Source: Serratia sp. Ag1
Lineage (GTDB): Bacteria; Pseudomonadota; Gammaproteobacteria; Enterobacterales; Enterobacteriaceae
Direction: 5' to 3'
Length of the DNA: 39,860 nt
Assembly (NCBI RefSeq): GCF_000743355.1
Contig: NZ_JQEI01000095.1
Coordinates: forward strand, 1 to 39,860
The position numbers and the translations under genes are program-made. The notes under the pieces were generated by a model. It was not told the DNA's origin. It saw nothing but the letters and a program-made list of their open reading frames with translations, and did not search any database. Below are positions 20,236 to 28,906 of this stretch, piece after piece. Position 1 is the stretch's first letter; each line of letters starts with the position of its first letter.

Positions 20236-21168
20236 ATGGACGTACAGGTTGCACAAACTCTGTTCGATGCCATCGATAATGCAGCAAAAACACAAATGAA
20301 TAATGTCACGGCTGTTATGGCTGTGATGGGGGTTGTTTTTGGCGCATTTTGGATGATATACATCTTACTACGTTCGTTGGAGTGGTATTTCCAGGGGTTA
20401 ACTCAAGTCATACAAGATGTTTTACTGACGATATTTAAAGCATCGTGTATTTTGTTTATGGCTTTTAGCGTTTCTTGGTATGTCAGTACGATTGTTCCAA
20501 CGGTAACTCAATTCCCTGTTTGGTTGGGGAATACAATGGCGGGCGTGAGTGGTGATAAAACAAATTTGGTTGATGGGCTAATAAGCTCGTTCTTTGATGC
20601 TGTTGTTAATACAATCGATGCTATGAAATTTGAACCAATAAGTAATTTCAAAGCCACTGTGTTAGGTATACTCGCCTTAGTTTTGTTGCTTGTCGGTGGT
20701 ATTCCTTTTCTTTTAGTCGCAGTAGGAACGTTGATTACGTTAAAGGCAGCGTCAATGTTATTGCTGGTAGTTGGGCCGATATTTATCGCATTGTCCTTAT
20801 TCCCTGCAACTCGGCAATATTTTTGGGGATGGGTTGGTGTGCTGGGTGGATTCACTTTAGCTCAGGCTCTTTTTGCTGTCGTAATCGGATTGGAAATGTC
20901 TTTCATTAATGCAAATGTGGTTAAAGGTGGCGAAATAGAAACCGATTTAATGAGTTGCCTTAGTATCCTGTTATATTTTGGTGCATTTACCTTACTTGCT
21001 ACAGAGATACCAAACTATGCCGCATCTGTTATGGGGGGATCTCCAAGCGGAGGGGTAACTGGTGTCGGCGGACTTCTTAGCAAAGGTACAGGGTTAGGGG
21101 CAGCAAGTCGAATGGGGGGTAGAGCTGCGCGGTATTTAATGAAAAGAAGGGGAAACCGAATTTCCTAG
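20236..21168 (+). CDS. virB6: VirB6 polytopic inner-membrane protein (310 aa)
   Basis: Channel component with many membrane helices: residues 26-50 (AVMAVMGVVFGAFWMIYILL), a second about 65-85, a cluster around 145-200 (VLGILALVLLLVGGIPFLLV), and two near 210-260. The VirB6 hallmark region around GTLITLKAASMLLLVVGPIFIALSLFPATR is present, with the conserved Trp following (FWGW). The C-terminal tail is Gly/Arg-rich and cytoplasmic. It starts 9 bp after the eex stop with AGAGG. Confidence 0.9.
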   Translation: MDVQVAQTLFDAIDNAAKTQMNNVTAVMAVMGVVFGAFWMIYILLRSLEWYFQGLTQVIQDVLLTIFKASCILFMAFSVSWYVSTIVPTVTQFPVWLGNTMAGVSGDKTNLVDGLISSFFDAVVNTIDAMKFEPISNFKATVLGILALVLLLVGGIPFLLVAVGTLITLKAASMLLLVVGPIFIALSLFPATRQYFWGWVGVLGGFTLAQALFAVVIGLEMSFINANVVKGGEIETDLMSCLSILLYFGAFTLLATEIPNYAASVMGGSPSGGVTGVGGLLSKGTGLGAASRMGGRAARYLMKRRGNRIS

Positions 21169-21217
21169 TCTGAGTTACTCCTATTGTTATTTCCTCTCTC
21201 TCTAATCAAGGTTTAAT

Positions 21218-21367
21218 ATGAAAAAGATTATTATTATCTGCGCTGTACTATGTACAGTGCTGGGGTTAACTGCATGTGGTTCTTCCCCTGAGAAATTAAC
21301 TCAACCCAAAGGTGATTGGATTGATGCTAATCCAACGGTAACTAATCTTACTCAGGGGGTTAAATAA
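21218..21367 (+). CDS. virB7: VirB7 lipoprotein (49 aa)
   Basis: The outer-membrane lipoprotein that stabilises VirB9. The signal sequence ends in lipobox LTAC with Cys20, followed by GSSPEKLTQPKGDW. A weak AAGG precedes the ATG at 21218. The stop TAA overlaps the virB8 start (TAATG). Position between virB6 and virB8, size and lipobox make the call secure despite its shortness. Confidence 0.85.
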   Translation: MKKIIIICAVLCTVLGLTACGSSPEKLTQPKGDWIDANPTVTNLTQGVK

Positions 21368-22170
21368 TGTTTAAGAAAAAAATAAAAGAAGCTGTAGAAC
21401 AGGAAAAACATTTGCACTATAACGATGGCCCTCTTCAAGGGAAGCAAAAAGAAGTGGGACAACAAATTATGGCCTATACACAGGCGGCCAAATGGTTTGA
21501 AGATCGTGTTGCAGAGGACTATCGTAAAAAGGCAAAGAGTTCACGTAGGCTATCTATTTTCTTTGGCCTATTGGCTTTTATGTCTATTCTGGCAGTGATG
21601 ATGTTAGCCCCGTTGAAAACCGTTGTTCCTATGATTCTTCGGGTAGACAAAAGCAGTGGTTATGTAGATGTAGTAAAACCCTCTGATGGTACGGAGAAAC
21701 CAGAAGTTGTTGAGGATAAGCATTTTATTCATCAATATATTCTCGCTCGTGAGTCATATAACTGGTCGTCACAGCGCGCAAATTATCGCTTTGTCCAATT
21801 GACATCAAGCCCGGATGTGTTCGAGCAATACAAAAACTTTCAGTTATCCAGCAAAGGTTATGTAGCAAGATTGGGGCAGTCACAACAAATTCAATCCATT
21901 GTTGAATCCATTGTTCTTTTGCCGAGTAGCAATGAAAGAAAATTGGAAAGTGACACGGGGATTAAAACCTATCAGGTACGATTAACTGAATCGCGCCTTT
22001 TACCTGATGGTAAACCTGTGCCGCAGACAGTCCCGGTTAGCTCCATTATTTTGATCTCTATTGATAATAAAAATCCAGCAATCACAGAGGGCGATCAGTG
22101 GCTTAATCCCCTCGGTTATGGTGTCAAAGGTTATAGCAAAACAATGGCTATTGTAGGGAGTGGCTCATGA
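21367..22170 (+). CDS. virB8: VirB8 inner-membrane assembly protein (267 aa)
   Basis: Bitopic scaffold of the T4SS. A cytoplasmic N-terminus of about 60 residues, one membrane helix (SIFFGLLAFMSILAVMMLA, about 62-80), then the NTF2-like periplasmic domain: VPMILRVDKSSGYVDVV, SYNWSSQRANYRFVQ and TYQVRLTESR. The C-terminus NPLGYGVKGYSK is the usual ending of the family. Coupled to virB7 and virB9 by short overlaps. Confidence 0.92.
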   Translation: MFKKKIKEAVEQEKHLHYNDGPLQGKQKEVGQQIMAYTQAAKWFEDRVAEDYRKKAKSSRRLSIFFGLLAFMSILAVMMLAPLKTVVPMILRVDKSSGYVDVVKPSDGTEKPEVVEDKHFIHQYILARESYNWSSQRANYRFVQLTSSPDVFEQYKNFQLSSKGYVARLGQSQQIQSIVESIVLLPSSNERKLESDTGIKTYQVRLTESRLLPDGKPVPQTVPVSSIILISIDNKNPAITEGDQWLNPLGYGVKGYSKTMAIVGSGS

Positions 22171-22991
22171 AATGCTTAGTAACTGCGTTATCGTTCTGTG
22201 TTGCCGTGTCATTCCTGCCAGCGGCAAAGGCTGAGGTGTCAGGGCGTGGAAACAGCTATGATTCCCGCATTCAGACCGCTTTATATAGCCCTGACAATGT
22301 ATTTCGTATATATGCAATGAAAAATCGCTCAACAGCTATCCAGTTGGAGCCTGGTGAAACAATTAACCTCGATGACGGGATTCTGAATGTTGGTAAGCCT
22401 GGAGTTCAGGAATCGCCTGAATGGATGGTTGGGGCAAATCAGAATGGAAGCATGATCATTCTGAAGCCAAGCATGTATGCTGAAGAGCCTGAAACCAATA
22501 TGATTGTTAAAACCAATCGTAGAACATATATCTTTGAGCTGAAGCTTGCAAAAAGCGTCTCAAATATGACCTATATGTTCCGATTCCGTTACCCACAGCC
22601 ACCCAAAGTTGGAGAAACTCCATTTAAAGGGCGTAGCATTAATCAAAACCCTTGCTCCGGTACGATTAATCGAGATTACCAGAAGAAAGGGGATATGGTG
22701 CTTTCTCCATATGAAATTTGGGACAATGGAACATTTACGTGTATGCGATTCCCCACAAATGCACCACGGCCTGTAGCATATGAGGTGCTTCCTGATGGAA
22801 CTGAAACTATGGTTTCGTCCCATCAGGTTAATGATATTTTAGTTCTTCATGCAGTCAGTAAAGAGTTTCGCCTACGCTTGAATGAATTGGTTTTAGGATT
22901 GCGGACTAAAGCTAATAATACAGGCTGGTATAACTATAATGGCACTACTACTGGTGAAATCCGGGAGGTTAAAAATTATGGAAAACAATAA
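22167..22991 (+). CDS. virB9: VirB9 core-complex protein (274 aa)
   Basis: Periplasmic/outer-membrane core component. Signal peptide ends at PAAKAEVSG (about residue 22). The N-terminal domain includes DNVFRIYAMKNRSTAIQLEPGE and the C-terminal domain NRDYQKKGDMVLSPYEIWDNG and TFTCMRFP, the VirB7-binding part. ELVLGLRT near the end is typical. Starts within ATGA of virB8 and overlaps virB10 by 14 bp. Confidence 0.92.
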   Translation: MKCLVTALSFCVAVSFLPAAKAEVSGRGNSYDSRIQTALYSPDNVFRIYAMKNRSTAIQLEPGETINLDDGILNVGKPGVQESPEWMVGANQNGSMIILKPSMYAEEPETNMIVKTNRRTYIFELKLAKSVSNMTYMFRFRYPQPPKVGETPFKGRSINQNPCSGTINRDYQKKGDMVLSPYEIWDNGTFTCMRFPTNAPRPVAYEVLPDGTETMVSSHQVNDILVLHAVSKEFRLRLNELVLGLRTKANNTGWYNYNGTTTGEIREVKNYGKQ

Positions 22992-24267
22992 TCAAACTTC
23001 GCCAGAGCAGGAAAATAATGAGTTCAAAGGTCAAGGGGATTTTTCTTTAAAACCTGCCGGAAGAAAAAAAGATTTCGATAAGCGCATCATTGCTGTTATC
23101 GGTGGCGGCGTTTTCATTGTTATTATAGCCAGTGTTCTAATTGGCTATATGGCAATCAAAAGTATGGGTGATTCAGAAACAAAAGTGGATGAATCCAAAG
23201 TAACGGAATCACCACTTTTACAGTCTGCTGGAATCAAGGATGATTCTATGGACGAATTAATGAGCAAGTCTACAAATTCTCCTTCTGTATCCTTGGATAA
23301 TGCCCCCTCTCCAGAGGCCGCTTCCCAAACACAGACAGAAGTTAAGAAGGAGCCGGTGCAAAAAACTGAATCGTCCAGTACCGAAACCCAGCAACCACAG
23401 CGTTTAGCGGAATCATTATTCACTCCTATTACACGCTTTGAGTCGTCTGGATTGAGTGGCGGGTCTGGAAGTGGTTCAGGTTCGTCTGGGGACACCTTTG
23501 GAGGAACTACCCAGGGAACTGGCGACGATGAACAGCGCCTACGCGATTTTGCAAACGCCGATCCTGCTGAACAGGTACAGAAAATCCTGAGTGGTGGCGG
23601 AGGGACTATCTTGGAAAGAGGTAATGGGGGAAGCGGAGGCAGCGGTTTGTTGGATAACTTAAATGGTAGCAGTTATCCGGCGACGAAAGCGAGACTTGCT
23701 CCTAATCCTAAATATCTGTTGAAACGTCGAATGAACTTTCAGTGTGCATTATATACCGCAATTCGGACTGATTATCCGGGGCTGGTAGGGTGCAATTTGC
23801 TACGCCCCCTTTATTCAGCTGATGGAAGTGTCATTTTAGCCGAAGCTGGCGCTCAACTCATTGGAGAACAGCGCGTTGAGGTTAAAGCAGGCCAGAGCAG
23901 CGTTGCAACTGTCTGGACAGAGTTAGACACGTCTCCGGGGGTTCGAGCATCTTTAAATGGATTAGGTGTTGATCCTATGGGACGAAGTGGGACAGATGCC
24001 GAAATGGATAACCATTATGGTAAGCGGTTTGGCGGTGCTGTAATGCTGTCGCTGGTACAAGATGTTTTTTCATCTATCAGTAATGCGACGCAAAATAATA
24101 ACGGTATGACTATGAACAATTCTACGCAAAACGCGGAGGATATGGCGAGTAAGGCGCTTGAAAATAGCATTAACATTCCCCCTACTGCTTATGTCAAACC
24201 GGGCACTGTAATTAACGTAATTGTTAATCAGGATATTGACTTCTCAAGCGTATTTACAACGCGCTAG
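22978..24267 (+). CDS. virB10: VirB10 core-complex scaffold (429 aa)
   Basis: Spans both membranes and transmits ATPase energy. A cytoplasmic tail (1-40), membrane helix (IIAVIGGGVFIVIIASVLIG, about 38-57), then a low-complexity periplasmic linker rich in Ser, Glu, Pro and Gly (runs such as GGSGSGSGSSG). The beta-barrel domain follows (RLAPNPKYLLKRRMNFQCAL, LIGEQRVEVKAGQSSVATVW, GKRFGGAVMLS and the terminal INVIVNQDIDFSSVF). The ATG at 22978 is favoured by CGGGAGG at 22962-22968. Confidence 0.93.
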   Translation: MENNNQTSPEQENNEFKGQGDFSLKPAGRKKDFDKRIIAVIGGGVFIVIIASVLIGYMAIKSMGDSETKVDESKVTESPLLQSAGIKDDSMDELMSKSTNSPSVSLDNAPSPEAASQTQTEVKKEPVQKTESSSTETQQPQRLAESLFTPITRFESSGLSGGSGSGSGSSGDTFGGTTQGTGDDEQRLRDFANADPAEQVQKILSGGGGTILERGNGGSGGSGLLDNLNGSSYPATKARLAPNPKYLLKRRMNFQCALYTAIRTDYPGLVGCNLLRPLYSADGSVILAEAGAQLIGEQRVEVKAGQSSVATVWTELDTSPGVRASLNGLGVDPMGRSGTDAEMDNHYGKRFGGAVMLSLVQDVFSSISNATQNNNGMTMNNSTQNAEDMASKALENSINIPPTAYVKPGTVINVIVNQDIDFSSVFTTR

Positions 24268-24274
24268 TCTAAAT

Positions 24275-24309
24275 TGCTGTGCCTAATAACGTTAGGTACA
24301 GCATTTCTT
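24275..24309 (+). terminator. Hairpin after virB10
   Basis: TGCTGTGCCTAA (24275-24286) pairs with TTAGGTACAGCA (24292-24303) with a single mismatch, loop TAACG, then TTTCTTTT. It is a plausible partial terminator inside the transfer operon. Confidence 0.55.
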
Positions 24310-24322
24310 TTAAGAGGTTTTT

Positions 24323-24529
24323 ATGCTTATCACAACAAGGCAAGCTGCATTGCTATTACATGTGAAGGAAGGTGAATTAATATTTGAGTTGGAACGGACG
24401 GGGCGGTTTAAGGGGCATCGAATAAATATGTTTGATAACCGAAAAGGCAGAACTCGAAAGTTTTCTTATGAGGATGTTATGGCAGTTAAAAGAAAATTGC
24501 ATTCTGATAAGGAAGTCAAAGGATATTAA
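24323..24529 (+). CDS. Small excisionase/MerR-like HTH protein within the T4SS operon (68 aa)
   Basis: The N-terminus LITTRQAALLLHVKEGELIFELERTG reads like the winged-HTH start of excisionase/MerR-type proteins; KFSYEDVMAVKRKL follows. It would bind DNA and may regulate the transfer operon. It lies between virB10 and virB11, behind a hairpin and AAGAGG. No named homologue is recalled. Confidence 0.6.
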   Translation: MLITTRQAALLLHVKEGELIFELERTGRFKGHRINMFDNRKGRTRKFSYEDVMAVKRKLHSDKEVKGY

Positions 24530-24550
24530 TATTAGCCGTGAGAATTGATT

Positions 24551-24640
24551 ATGAAAATAAACATCCCTACCCGAATTAAACTTGCGCTGGTAATGCTTAT
24601 AATCGCCTTTGGCATCACTCTTTTTAAATACAATGTATGA
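24551..24640 (+). CDS. 29-residue single-span membrane peptide upstream of virB11
   Basis: ATG at 24551, stop TGA at 24638-24640. A short basic start (MKINIPTRIK) is followed by one hydrophobic helix (LALVMLIIAFGITLF) and KYNV. It has no cysteine, hence is not a lipoprotein. GTGAG lies about 12 bases upstream. It ends 15 bp before virB11. Too short to assign, but it fits a small inner-membrane accessory of the T4SS. Confidence 0.45.
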   Translation: MKINIPTRIKLALVMLIIAFGITLFKYNV

Positions 24641-24655
24641 TTATGGAGTATAGCT

Positions 24656-25732
24656 ATGACAGATGATACATATAATATTGATTCAATGGTTGAAGATTTG
24701 GGCGATGATGTTTTAGCACGAGGGTATCTAGAACAATCTGGTGTGACTGAGCGGCTTGCTCGACCAGGAGTAACAGAGGTGGCTATCAACCGTCCATTTG
24801 AGATATGGACTGAATCATCAAAGGAAGGATGGGTGCGCGAAGAGGCACCTTGGCTAGATTTTGATTTGTGTAGCCATTTAGCCAATGCACTGGCTGTATA
24901 TAACAACCGCGAGCTGGGAGTCAAATCGCCAATTAAAACAGTTGAATTACCTACTGGCGAACGTGCTCAATTAGTTATTCCTCCCGCATGTGAGCGCGGG
25001 ACTGTTTCAATGACCTTCCGTAAACCATCGCTTCAGCGATTTACTTTAGAAGACTATGCTAATAGTGGGCGCTTTGATAAAACAAATAAAGAGCAACACA
25101 ATCAGACAGAGCTTTTTGAATGGCAACTTGAGCTTAAGCGATATGTAAAACAAAGAGACTATGTGAGTTTTTTCAAACTGGCTGTAGCTAAAAAACTTAA
25201 TATCATAATTTTTGGCGGCACTGGTTCAGGTAAGACAACATTTGCTAAGTCAGTTGTCGATATATATCCCCATAACTGCCGTCTGTTAACAATTGAGGAG
25301 CTGAATGAGATGAAATTGCCTTATCATCTCAATCATGTTCATCTTCTTTATGGAGATTATGTAACTCCAAAGGATTTAGTTTCTTGCTGTATGCGTATGA
25401 AAGGGGATCACATTTTGCTTGCTGAGCTAACTGGCGATGAAGCATGGGATTTTATGGAGTTACTCAATACCGGACACCCAGGAACGATAACCACAGCGCA
25501 TGCTAACGGTAGCCTCGAAGGTTATGCACGTATAGCTGGCTTAATTAAGCAATCGGCTGTGGGAGCTGGTCTTGACTACGACTACATTGATAGACGTGTC
25601 AGAACTTCATTTGATGCCGTTTTATACATGGAGCATACGGAAATTCTGGATGTAACTTACCAGCCAGAAACGAAACTTGCGCTTCTAAATGGTGTTTCAA
25701 TGAAAGAAGCGTTATCCATGTTTGAGGAGTGA
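24656..25732 (+). CDS. virB11: VirB11 hexameric traffic ATPase (358 aa)
   Basis: Cytoplasmic ATPase switching between pilus assembly and substrate transfer. Walker A IIFGGTGSGKTTFAKS lies near residues 183-198, with LTIEELNEMKLP as the Asp box region, GDHILLAELTGDEAWDF as Walker B, and TGHPGTITTAHANG as the His box. N-terminal domain VTEVAINRPFEIWTES is typical. Overlaps the next gene by 4 bp (ATGA-type). Confidence 0.95.
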   Translation: MTDDTYNIDSMVEDLGDDVLARGYLEQSGVTERLARPGVTEVAINRPFEIWTESSKEGWVREEAPWLDFDLCSHLANALAVYNNRELGVKSPIKTVELPTGERAQLVIPPACERGTVSMTFRKPSLQRFTLEDYANSGRFDKTNKEQHNQTELFEWQLELKRYVKQRDYVSFFKLAVAKKLNIIIFGGTGSGKTTFAKSVVDIYPHNCRLLTIEELNEMKLPYHLNHVHLLYGDYVTPKDLVSCCMRMKGDHILLAELTGDEAWDFMELLNTGHPGTITTAHANGSLEGYARIAGLIKQSAVGAGLDYDYIDRRVRTSFDAVLYMEHTEILDVTYQPETKLALLNGVSMKEALSMFEE

Positions 25733-26085
25733 ATATGGTTAAGCTAAAAATATTTTTCGCAATAGCAGGTCTAACCTTTATTTGTTTTATTATCGGGTTA
25801 TATGCGGGAGGGTGGGCGTGGTATGCCTTAACTGGATATCCAGATAAAATACCATCCTTAATGACTCTTTTTGATTTGGGTGAAATATCATTAACCGACA
25901 AAAGTAAAATTATGTTGCCGTGGGCTTGGGCGGTGACAGCAGTTATAACATTTTTACCTACAGGTATAACATTATTTATTTTTCTGGGGGGTGGGGATAA
26001 GGGGCTGCGGAGTTTACACGGTAATGCTCGATTCGCAAACAAAAGAGAGTTGAAAAAAATTTGGTATACGGAGCCTGAAAAATGA
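25729..26085 (+). CDS. Separate membrane domain of the coupling protein (VirD4 N-terminal part, 118 aa)
   Basis: Two membrane helices (residues 4-26, IFFAIAGLTFICFIIGLYAG; 64-86, WAWAVTAVITFLPTGITLFI) enclose a short periplasmic loop, then LHGNARFANKRELKKIW. That last motif is the juxtamembrane signature of VirD4/TraG coupling proteins, so this is the N-terminal membrane part of a coupling protein made as its own polypeptide. It overlaps the ATPase part at ATGA. It has its own start overlapping virB11, so it is not a fragment without expression signals. Confidence 0.8.
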   Translation: MNMVKLKIFFAIAGLTFICFIIGLYAGGWAWYALTGYPDKIPSLMTLFDLGEISLTDKSKIMLPWAWAVTAVITFLPTGITLFIFLGGGDKGLRSLHGNARFANKRELKKIWYTEPEK

Positions 26086-27692
26086 TAATTAAACCAAAAC
26101 TCCCTAAAGGCTGGGAAATGAGGGATGGAAAGGCATTACAAAAGCGAATAGAAAAATATCCAGCTATATTGATGGGTAAAGATCCTTACAGTAATAACTT
26201 TCTCGCGACATATGGACAAACTTACCTCATGCTCGCAGCTCCACCGGGCAGCGGTAAGGGGGTTGGTATTGTTGTTCCTAATTTATTGCAGTATCCACAT
26301 TCGGTTGTAGTGAATGACTGTAAATTTGAAAATTTCCATTTGACTGCTGGATTTCGTCGAGCGTGTGGTCAAAAGGTAAAGCGATTCTCCCCGGAACTTC
26401 TGGAAACGCACCATTGGAACCCTTTGCGGGTTATCAATCAAGATCCATTGTACAGACTAGGTGAGGTTCGTACCTTAGCATCATCACTATATGTACCCGA
26501 CAACATGAAAAATGCCAGCTGGTTTTCAAAGGCTGCTGACGTTTTTATAGCGATATGTCTGTACCTTATAGAAACACCAGAATTACCGTTCTCATTACCT
26601 CAGTGCTATGAAATTGCGTCTCAGGGAACTCAGTTAGGCAGTTGGGCGCAACGTGTTATCGATGAACGCGGAAATTCGGATAACCCGCTGAGCGCTGAAA
26701 CAATACGCGAGCTGGGAGTCATTGTCTCAGAGTCGAAAGGTAGAGAGTTTTCTACATTAATGTCCTTTGTAACAGGCCGCTTAAGTCTATATGGTGAGAA
26801 GCTTGTAGCTTTAGCATTAACTGAAAGTGATGATGATGACGAAAATATAGACTTCAGTAAATTGCGGGAGGAGCCAACAAGTATTTATTTTTGTGTGACT
26901 GAAGGATCATTAAAAAAATTCGGCCCACTGATGAACCTGTTTTTCTCTCAGGCTATTCGAGAAAACAGCAAAGTATTACCGGAGCAGGGAGGGTACTGTG
27001 AGGATGGTTCCCTTAAACTTAAATATCAAGTCCTCTATGTAATGGATGAATTTGCTGTAATGGGGAGAATTTCAGTAATGGAAACAGCCCCAGCTTTAAC
27101 CAGGGGAGCCGGATTACGTTACTTGATTATTTTTCAGAATAAAAATCAGGTTTGCTCTGACGAATGTTATGGGAGTGAGGGTGGTCAGGCTGTAATGAAA
27201 CCATTCCATGTCGAAGTTGTATATGCGCCGGGCGATATTAAAGTTTCTGAGGAATATAGTAAAAGACTAGGAACGAAAACAGTTAGAGTACCATCAGATA
27301 ATCATGGTGTATCAGATGGACAGAGACGTTCAAGGGGTAGGACATTTACATTACAACCCAGACCACTAATGTTACCGCAGGAAGTTGATGAGTTGCCGTA
27401 TGGTGAAGAATTGATCTTCATGCAGCCCTCTAAACAGACTCCAGCAATGAAAATTAGGGCTAAAAAAATCTTCTGGTATGAAGATGAAATATTGAAATCA
27501 CGTGTTGATGATAGGAGGTATCCATTACCTGCAATTCCAAAAGGAGATGCTGATAAAGCTAAAACACTTGTTGTGCCAATGGGACAATCTACTAAATCTG
27601 TTTCAATGGCTAGCCCTCATGGTGACGCTATGAGAGAAGAGAGTAATCGGCGCCGAGTAGATGTGTCAGGTGTTATCAAAACATCAGATTAA
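26082..27692 (+). CDS. virD4: VirD4-type coupling ATPase, cytoplasmic part only (536 aa)
   Basis: Type IV coupling protein lacking the usual N-terminal membrane segment. Walker A LAAPPGSGKGVGIVVPNLL lies near residues 50-68, VVNDCKFENFHLTAGFRR follows as in TraG/VirD4, Walker B is LYVMDEFAVMG, and LIIFQNKNQV is motif III. The start at 26082 has GGAG at 26070-26073, so independent initiation is plausible. Together with the 118-aa membrane protein, the total (654 aa) equals an ordinary VirD4. It would bring the TraI-DNA complex to the VirB channel. Confidence 0.92.
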   Translation: MIIKPKLPKGWEMRDGKALQKRIEKYPAILMGKDPYSNNFLATYGQTYLMLAAPPGSGKGVGIVVPNLLQYPHSVVVNDCKFENFHLTAGFRRACGQKVKRFSPELLETHHWNPLRVINQDPLYRLGEVRTLASSLYVPDNMKNASWFSKAADVFIAICLYLIETPELPFSLPQCYEIASQGTQLGSWAQRVIDERGNSDNPLSAETIRELGVIVSESKGREFSTLMSFVTGRLSLYGEKLVALALTESDDDDENIDFSKLREEPTSIYFCVTEGSLKKFGPLMNLFFSQAIRENSKVLPEQGGYCEDGSLKLKYQVLYVMDEFAVMGRISVMETAPALTRGAGLRYLIIFQNKNQVCSDECYGSEGGQAVMKPFHVEVVYAPGDIKVSEEYSKRLGTKTVRVPSDNHGVSDGQRRSRGRTFTLQPRPLMLPQEVDELPYGEELIFMQPSKQTPAMKIRAKKIFWYEDEILKSRVDDRRYPLPAIPKGDADKAKTLVVPMGQSTKSVSMASPHGDAMREESNRRRVDVSGVIKTSD

Positions 27693-27715
27693 TTATTTCA
27701 CAGAGGACAAATAAA

Positions 27716-28240
27716 ATGAATTTTCGCCACATGGTGATGCTTATCATCGTCTGTATAGTAGGAGGGATATCTCAGCCTGTTCTGGCTGGCCCATCCCAAA
27801 ATGAATGTGCTATTTGGTTATGTATGCCAGCAGGTTTTCCGGGTAGCGATTGCAAATCGCCTCATAAGGCAATGATCAAACGTATTAAAAAAGGTAAGTC
27901 GCCACTTCCATCATTATCAAGTTGCATGGTCGATGGTTCTGCATCAGTGCCGGGGTTGCCTGATTCTGGTAGTCAGAATATTAAAACAAATGAAGGTCGG
28001 GCGTCATATTATTACAATCGATATCAATGCAATCGTGAAAATCACGATGGTCGCTGCATTGGTTATAAAAAACTACCGAACAAAATTGTGATGGACAATT
28101 GGTGTAAAAAAGAGCCACAAAAAGATGCATATAAATCAGATTGTAAAACAATCCGATATATGGAAGCTGTTATTGATGGCAAGTCGTATGGAACACCACT
28201 GTTTTATGATGACAACGGTAATACATACGAATTGAATTAA
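27716..28240 (+). CDS. kikA: KikA/TrbM/MpfK-family exported transfer protein (174 aa)
   Basis: Signal peptide of about 24 residues (MLIIVCIVGGISQPVLAG). The family signature follows: ECAIWLCMPAGFPGSDCKSPHKAMIKRIKKGKSPLPSLSSC, read in parts as CAIWLCMPAGFPG and GKSPLPSLSSC. Four or more further cysteines suggest disulfides in the periplasm. KikA (IncN), TrbM (IncP) and MpfK are accessory mating-pair proteins. A strong terminator after the stop marks the end of the transfer operon. Confidence 0.8.
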   Translation: MNFRHMVMLIIVCIVGGISQPVLAGPSQNECAIWLCMPAGFPGSDCKSPHKAMIKRIKKGKSPLPSLSSCMVDGSASVPGLPDSGSQNIKTNEGRASYYYNRYQCNRENHDGRCIGYKKLPNKIVMDNWCKKEPQKDAYKSDCKTIRYMEAVIDGKSYGTPLFYDDNGNTYELN

Positions 28241-28258
28241 CGCAAATAATAACCTCGA

Positions 28259-28288
28259 AAACAAACAGATTTTAATCTGTTTGTTTTT
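28259..28288 (+). terminator. Rho-independent terminator after kikA
   Basis: AAACAAACAGATT (28259-28271) and AATCTGTTTGTTT (28274-28286) form a long perfect stem with a T-rich 3' side ending in TTTTT. Confidence 0.8.
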
Positions 28289-28316
28289 GCGGTTGAACAA
28301 CCGAAGGGCGTTAGTA

Positions 28317-28802
28317 ATGAAGTTAAATTATATTGTCATTTGTACTCTACTTTTATCTTGCTCATCATTTGCTAATAATTTCGTGGGTAAGGTCACTCGT
28401 GTTATCGATGGCGACACCATAGAAGTTAAAACAATACCCGAGAAAATTCTTGTGTATGAAGTTCCGATTCGAGTCCGATTGATAAATATAGATGCACCGG
28501 AAAAAAAACAACCTTATGGCCGTTGGTCAAAGGAGCAGCTTAAAGCCTTGCTTGCCGGACAACCTGTTACTGTCACTTATACGCAAACAGATCGCTACGG
28601 GCGAGTCTTGGGGCGCGTGGTGACAGCGAACGGTGCTGAGGCTAACCGGCAGCAAGTGATAAAAGGGGCTGCATGGGTATATGAGCGGTACAACACGGAT
28701 AACTCATTACCGGCTCTGCAACGGGAAGCACAGAAACAGAAGCGCGGCCTGTGGGCTGACAATCAACCAGTTCCCCCTTGGGAGTGGCGGCATAAACAGA
28801 AC
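28317..28802 (+). CDS. nuc: Secreted thermonuclease-type (SNase) nuclease (161 aa)
   Basis: Staphylococcal-nuclease family. The fold motifs are clear: GKVTRVIDGDTIEV, RVRLINIDAPEKKQPYG, DRYGRVLGRV and a C-terminal PPWEWR. The N-terminus (MKLNYIVICTLLLSCSSFANN) is a signal peptide; LLSC also resembles a lipobox, so a lipoprotein is possible. Similar nucleases are common in the transfer or leading regions of IncN and IncI plasmids. The ATG at 28317 gives a proper signal peptide, unlike the upstream in-frame 28281. The frame ends at the TGA at 28803-28805. Confidence 0.85.
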
Positions 28803-28830
28803 TGACGCGCTTCGCTTGTCCAACCCCTCC

Positions 28831-28856
28831 ACTGCCTGAAATAAATATCAGGCAGT
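28831..28856. terminator. Hairpin after nuc
   Basis: ACTGCCTGA (28831-28839) and TCAGGCAGT (28848-28856), loop AATAAATA. There is no T run, so it is a weak terminator or a processing hairpin. Confidence 0.4.
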
Positions 28857-28906
28857 CTCACGGTTAATATCAAATTAAATTAATTCACCAACTAAAAGGT
28901 GGGATT

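Noticed and set aside
26070..26090. Split virD4 as a simple sequencing frameshift
   Set aside because: The downstream frame starts with its own GGAG and ATG, and the overlap is the same ATGA type used by neighbouring genes; not fully excluded, hence listed as a finding.
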